Origin: an uncultured Acidobacteriota bacterium
Lineage (GTDB): Bacteria > Acidobacteriota > Blastocatellia > Pyrinomonadales > Pyrinomonadaceae
Length of the DNA: 64,000 nt
Direction: 5' to 3'
NCBI GenBank assembly: GCA_937871585.1
Contig: CALMPJ010000044.1
Location: 1 to 64,000, forward strand
Under the pieces are notes generated by a model. That model did not search any database. It had not been told where the DNA came from and saw only the letters and a program-made list of their open reading frames with translations. Of the stretch, positions 61,085-64,000 are shown piece after piece; position 1 is the first letter of the stretch; every line of letters begins with the position of its first letter. Both the position numbers and the translations under genes were made by a program.

Positions 61085-61600
61085 TTAGAGATGAAGTGCG
61101 TAGACGAGATTAATGAAGTCATTCTTACCGTCGTTAAAAACGGTAGTGCCGACACTGGTCATGCCTAGGCGTTGATAGAATTTCTGAGCGGCAAGGTTTC
61201 GCCCCCAAACGCCGAGCCATAGTTCATCGTAGTTTTTCCCACGGCCGATAATGCAGCATTGCTCGAAAAGCTCGCGGCCGATTCCGCTGCCTTTCAGTCG
61301 TTCTAGCAGGTAAATTCGGTGCAGTTCTATCGCATTTTTGCCGGACATACACTCGACCGAGTTGTTCTCACGCAACTTAGCAAAACCGACCGCCCGGTCA
61401 TCAACCTCGGCGATCAAATAAGTTGAATTCGCGTCTTCGAACTCGGCTCGCACATTCTCAACGCTATAGATACGCTCACAATAATCCGCCAGATCAGCCG
61501 ACGGGTCGAGCTCAAAATACGCCTCATAACACGTCGTCGTCCCAAGCGCAGCAAGGATCGTGATGTCATCTGTCGTTGCTGTTCGGATATTCACATTCAT
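61085..61600 (-). CDS. GNAT family N-acetyltransferase
   Basis: A 171-residue acetyltransferase. NVNIRTATTDDITILAALG start, YLIAEVDDRAVGFAKLREN, then IELHRIYLLERLKGSGIGRELFEQC with the acetyl-CoA loop (R/Q-x-x-G-x-G/A variant), LGVWGRNLAAQKFYQRLGMTSVG at the end. Substrate unknown; it is a stand-alone gene after tRNA-Asn with a terminator between. Confidence 0.87.
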   Translation of the reverse strand: MNVNIRTATTDDITILAALGTTTCYEAYFELDPSADLADYCERIYSVENVRAEFEDANSTYLIAEVDDRAVGFAKLRENNSVECMSGKNAIELHRIYLLERLKGSGIGRELFEQCCIIGRGKNYDELWLGVWGRNLAAQKFYQRLGMTSVGTTVFNDGKNDFINLVYALHL

Positions 61601-61623
61601 CTAATTATCCTGCCGAAAAAATA

Positions 61624-61654
61624 AAAAAGGATGCCAATATTAGGCATCCTTTTT
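61624..61654 (-). terminator. rho-independent terminator after tRNA-Asn
   Basis: GGATGCC (61629-61635) pairs with GGCATCC (61643-61649), extended by five A-T pairs to AAAAAGGATGCC/GGCATCCTTTTT. On the minus strand the A-run at 61623-61628 gives the U-tract. It lies seven bases past the CCA end of the tRNA. Confidence 0.88.
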
Positions 61655-61660
61655 CAAATT

Positions 61661-61735
<75 letters not shown>

Positions 61736-61864
61736 ATATGGCACGTTCCGGCGAGCGCCGAAACGAACCTAAAGATTAGGAAAGCGCGTGCGTTATGTCA
61801 AGCGCGAATCTCGGCGCTTCTACTCGGGGCGTAAGTCGGTTATTCTGTCAGACACCGATAAAAG

Positions 61865-63364
61865 ATGGCGCCTATCACTCCACAACTTCTTCTCGATCAT
61901 CTTCGCTGCGTTCACAAGGTCTGGCGGGACAAGTACGGCCCGCAGGCCGAGAAGACGGACGATGATAATCCGTTCCTCAAGCTTTTGTGGGATCGCGGCA
62001 TACAGCACGAGGCCGACATTGTTGCGGGCTTTGGATTCGAGTATTTGGATTGCGGCCGAGGCACTGAGGCCGAGCGTATCATGGCAACCAATGCTGCGCT
62101 TGAAAACCAAGTTGAGTACATCTACCAAGGCGTACTGTCGAGCGGCGATCTGTTTGGCATTCCTGATCTGTTGCAATTTGTCGATGGCGAATACGTGCCG
62201 GTCGAGATCAAATCGGGCTCGGCGACCGAGGGTTCTGCCGATACTGCGGACACAAAACCGAAACGGGAATATGGCGTTCAGCTTGCGTTGTACGTCGATG
62301 TTCTCGCCCGGAAGGGCTTGAATCGAACACGTCGTGCGTTCGTGATCGACACGACCGGCGAGCGAGTCGAGTTCAACTTAGAGGAGCCGTTGGGGCCGCG
62401 AACTCCGTCGATCTGGACCATTTATCAGACGACGCTCGAGGAAGTAAAGCTGTCGCTTCGAGATGAATTTCCGACGACACCGGCGCTGAGTTCTACTTGC
62501 AAAGATTGCGGCTGGTATCAGTCCTGTAAAACTTGGGCTAAGGAAACGGATGATCTGACACAGTTATATAGCATCGGCCGCGCGGCCCGCGATTCGTTTG
62601 GCAGATCGTTCGAGCTGATCGGAATCGATGATATCCTGCGGCTCGACCCGGAAGATCTTATTCAGCAGAAGAAGGCTGATAAGTTATTTCTGAAAGGCGT
62701 AGGCGAAGGCACGATCGCAAAGATCTACACTCGCGGCCCGCTGCTGAAATCAGGTGGCGAGCCGATAATGCACGTCAAATATGACTTTCCTGAGGTCGCA
62801 ACCGAGCTGTTTTTTGATATAGAAACTGACCCGACGCAAGATTTTGCGTATCTTCATGGTTTCTTTGTTCGTGACAGTGAAGGTGAGCGATTCCAGCATT
62901 TTACTGCGACCTCGATCTCACCTGAGAATGAACGTGAGTTCTGGAAACGCTCGGTCGATTTTATGATGTCGTTCGACCCGGAGAATGTCGCGATCTATTA
63001 CTATTCGCCGTATGAGCGGACAACGTATCGACAATTGCGGCGCAAGTATCCGGACGTGATCAGCGAAGAAGATCTTGAGGAACTCTTCGCACGTGCGACA
63101 ACTATCGATCTTTTCAAGGACGTTATAGAAAAAGGTACGGATTGGCCACTGTCGAGCTACGGCATTAAATCGATCGCTCAATATCTCGATTTCAAATGGC
63201 GTGATGAGACTCCGTCGGGAGCATTGTCGATACAGTGGTTCAACGAATATCTCACAACGGGAAACGAGGCGTTGCTCAATCGAGTTCTCGAATACAATGA
63301 AGATGATTGTAAGGCGACGATGGTCGTCAAAGACTATCTCAAGCTCCGAATGGACGACATTTAG
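61865..63364 (+). CDS. TM0106-type RecB-like nuclease with C-terminal RNase H-like domain
   Basis: 499 residues. RecB-type PD-(D/E)XK domain (about residues 5-230): GIPDLLQFVDGEYVPVEIKSG with Asp and Glu-x-Lys, YGVQLALYVDVLAR with the RecB Gln, and a Cys cluster (STCKDCGWYQSCKTW) that in this family may hold an iron-sulfur cluster or zinc. C-terminal RNase_H_2/DEDD-like domain: ELFFDIETDPTQDFAYLHGFF, LSSYGIKSIAQYLDF and YNEDDCKATMVVKDYL. A helix-hairpin-like KADKLFLKGVGEGTIAKI separates them. Putative two-activity nuclease; biological role unknown. Coupled to the next gene by a two-base gap. Confidence 0.85.
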   Translation: MAPITPQLLLDHLRCVHKVWRDKYGPQAEKTDDDNPFLKLLWDRGIQHEADIVAGFGFEYLDCGRGTEAERIMATNAALENQVEYIYQGVLSSGDLFGIPDLLQFVDGEYVPVEIKSGSATEGSADTADTKPKREYGVQLALYVDVLARKGLNRTRRAFVIDTTGERVEFNLEEPLGPRTPSIWTIYQTTLEEVKLSLRDEFPTTPALSSTCKDCGWYQSCKTWAKETDDLTQLYSIGRAARDSFGRSFELIGIDDILRLDPEDLIQQKKADKLFLKGVGEGTIAKIYTRGPLLKSGGEPIMHVKYDFPEVATELFFDIETDPTQDFAYLHGFFVRDSEGERFQHFTATSISPENEREFWKRSVDFMMSFDPENVAIYYYSPYERTTYRQLRRKYPDVISEEDLEELFARATTIDLFKDVIEKGTDWPLSSYGIKSIAQYLDFKWRDETPSGALSIQWFNEYLTTGNEALLNRVLEYNEDDCKATMVVKDYLKLRMDDI

Positions 63365-63366
63365 AT

Positions 63367-63792
63367 ATGGCAAAACAAACGATTCAAACACAGAAAACCA
63401 ATGCAAGTGTAACGGCATTTCTTGATGCGATCGAAAACGAAACTCGACGCAAAGACGGCTATGCCGTTCTCGAAATGTATAAGAGCATCACCGGCGAAGA
63501 GCCGAAGATGTGGGGGCCGGCGATCATAGGTTTTGGTGACGGTGTTTATAGATACCCTGACGGACGCGAGATGGATTGGATGTTGGCAGCATTTAGTCCG
63601 CGTAAGCAGAATCTGACCTTGTACGTGATCTGTGGTTCGCCAAAACAGCCGGCGTTGCTCGAAAAGCTTGGCAAACACAAATCGAGCGTCGCTTGCCTTT
63701 ATATCAACAAACTTGCAGACGTCGATCTCAAGATCTTGGAAAAGATCATCGAGGACGCCTACAAGTATGCGTTGAAGAACCGCGGCCGCTAG
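63367..63792 (+). CDS. DUF1801 family protein
   Basis: A 141-residue soluble protein. LDAIENETRRKDGYAVLEMYKSITGEEPKMWGPAIIGFG and REMDWMLAAFSPRKQNLTLYV are characteristic of DUF1801 (YdhG-like), a small alpha/beta fold without known activity. Starts two bases after the nuclease gene stop. Its stop overlaps the convergent peptidase gene end. Confidence 0.87.
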   Translation: MAKQTIQTQKTNASVTAFLDAIENETRRKDGYAVLEMYKSITGEEPKMWGPAIIGFGDGVYRYPDGREMDWMLAAFSPRKQNLTLYVICGSPKQPALLEKLGKHKSSVACLYINKLADVDLKILEKIIEDAYKYALKNRGR

Positions 63793-64000
63793 CGTTTTAT
63801 CGTCTTTTGGATCGTCTCCAGCTCGCGATCGATGCCGGTTGCGATGTCGCTTGGCTGTCGTTTGACCACTATGTCCGGGATTACGCTCTCGTCAGGTCGT
63901 CCATTGCCCGGCGATTGGAAGTACATCGGAATATCGACCTCGACCTTTGAATTTGGCAGTGAAAGGAACAGATAATTCCCGCCGTTGATGCCCTGTTTGT
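63789..64000 (-). CDS. S41-type peptidase, C-terminal fragment at window edge
   Basis: The minus strand gives 70 codons reading GINGGNYLFLSLPNSKVEVDIPM, PDESVIPDIVVKRQPSD and ending DRELETIQKTIKR. A substrate-binding end of the pattern sheet...G-V-I-P-D-I-x-V is typical of C-terminal processing (S41) peptidases. The catalytic part lies outside the window, so the family call is tentative. Confidence 0.6.
   Translation of the reverse strand, partial: KQGINGGNYLFLSLPNSKVEVDIPMYFQSPGNGRPDESVIPDIVVKRQPSDIATGIDRELETIQKTIKR

Overview
The window looks like a chromosomal segment of an acidobacterium, most likely of the Blastocatellia/Pyrinomonadaceae type. Evidence: an Oar-like TonB-dependent receptor with an N-terminal carboxypeptidase-regulatory domain, a large DUF5117-type secreted metalloprotease, an ECF sigma/FecR-domain anti-sigma pair, a beta-helix secreted protein, and medium-high GC coding DNA with short intergenic gaps. 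Most of the window is ordinary chromosome; one AT-richer accessory island (about 17.1-23.6 kb) interrupts it. The species assignment is an inference from gene families, not from a marker search.

Layout. 1-11.7 kb: isocitrate dehydrogenase (cut by the left edge), pterin dehydratase, a lipoprotein, DUF1015, pdxH, the ECF sigma/anti-sigma pair, secreted kelch and intradiol-dioxygenase-like proteins, GNAT, a membrane protein, SDR, an MBL-fold hydrolase and a beta-helix protein. 11.9-16.6 kb: the translation operon ffh-rpsP-khpA-rimM-trmD-rplS-rnhB, read leftwards from a good sigma70-type promoter. 16.6-23.6 kb: accessory island with a tandem PD-(D/E)XK nuclease, a MazG/zinc-cluster/CHAT-protease fusion, a membrane-anchored GNAT, several very small ORFs, a paralogous pair of small proteins behind an operator-like palindrome, and a higBA toxin-antitoxin pair with a structured leader. 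23.6-31.1 kb: GT9 glycosyltransferase, Trm112-like protein, an SPFH/zinc-ribbon protein, VanZ, and a partial ATP synthase operon (atpF'-F-H-A-G, without atpB/E/D/C). 31.3-43.1 kb: orphan DNA methyltransferase, xth, metalloprotease, DUF454, a diguanylate cyclase, LigB dioxygenase/ALDH, a nucleotidyltransferase toxin-like pair, and an alanyl-tRNA synthetase reading frame that lacks the whole catalytic domain.

43.1-60.9 kb is a polyuronate catabolic locus. Two convergent transcription units meet at about 49.66 kb: rightward lacI-type regulator, MFS transporter, SDR reductase and heparinase II/III-like lyase; leftward ROK regulator, TonB receptor, an uncharacterised secreted protein, kdgF, kduI, GH3 and GH88/105. 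Together they describe uptake of oligosaccharides, lyase and hydrolase cleavage to unsaturated uronate, KdgF ring opening, KduI isomerisation and SDR reduction towards 2-keto-3-deoxygluconate. The right end carries a GNAT, tRNA-Asn(GTT), a TM0106-type RecB-like nuclease, DUF1801 and a cut S41-type peptidase.

The two strongest hunting results are (i) the nuclease plus MazG-MazG-CHAT gene cluster, a good candidate for an undescribed defence or cell-suicide system, and (ii) a family of REP-like palindromes that has entered coding sequence: one double copy is exactly 75 bp and lies in frame inside the alaS-like gene, one lies inside the GT9 gene, and others supply the stop codons of two genes.
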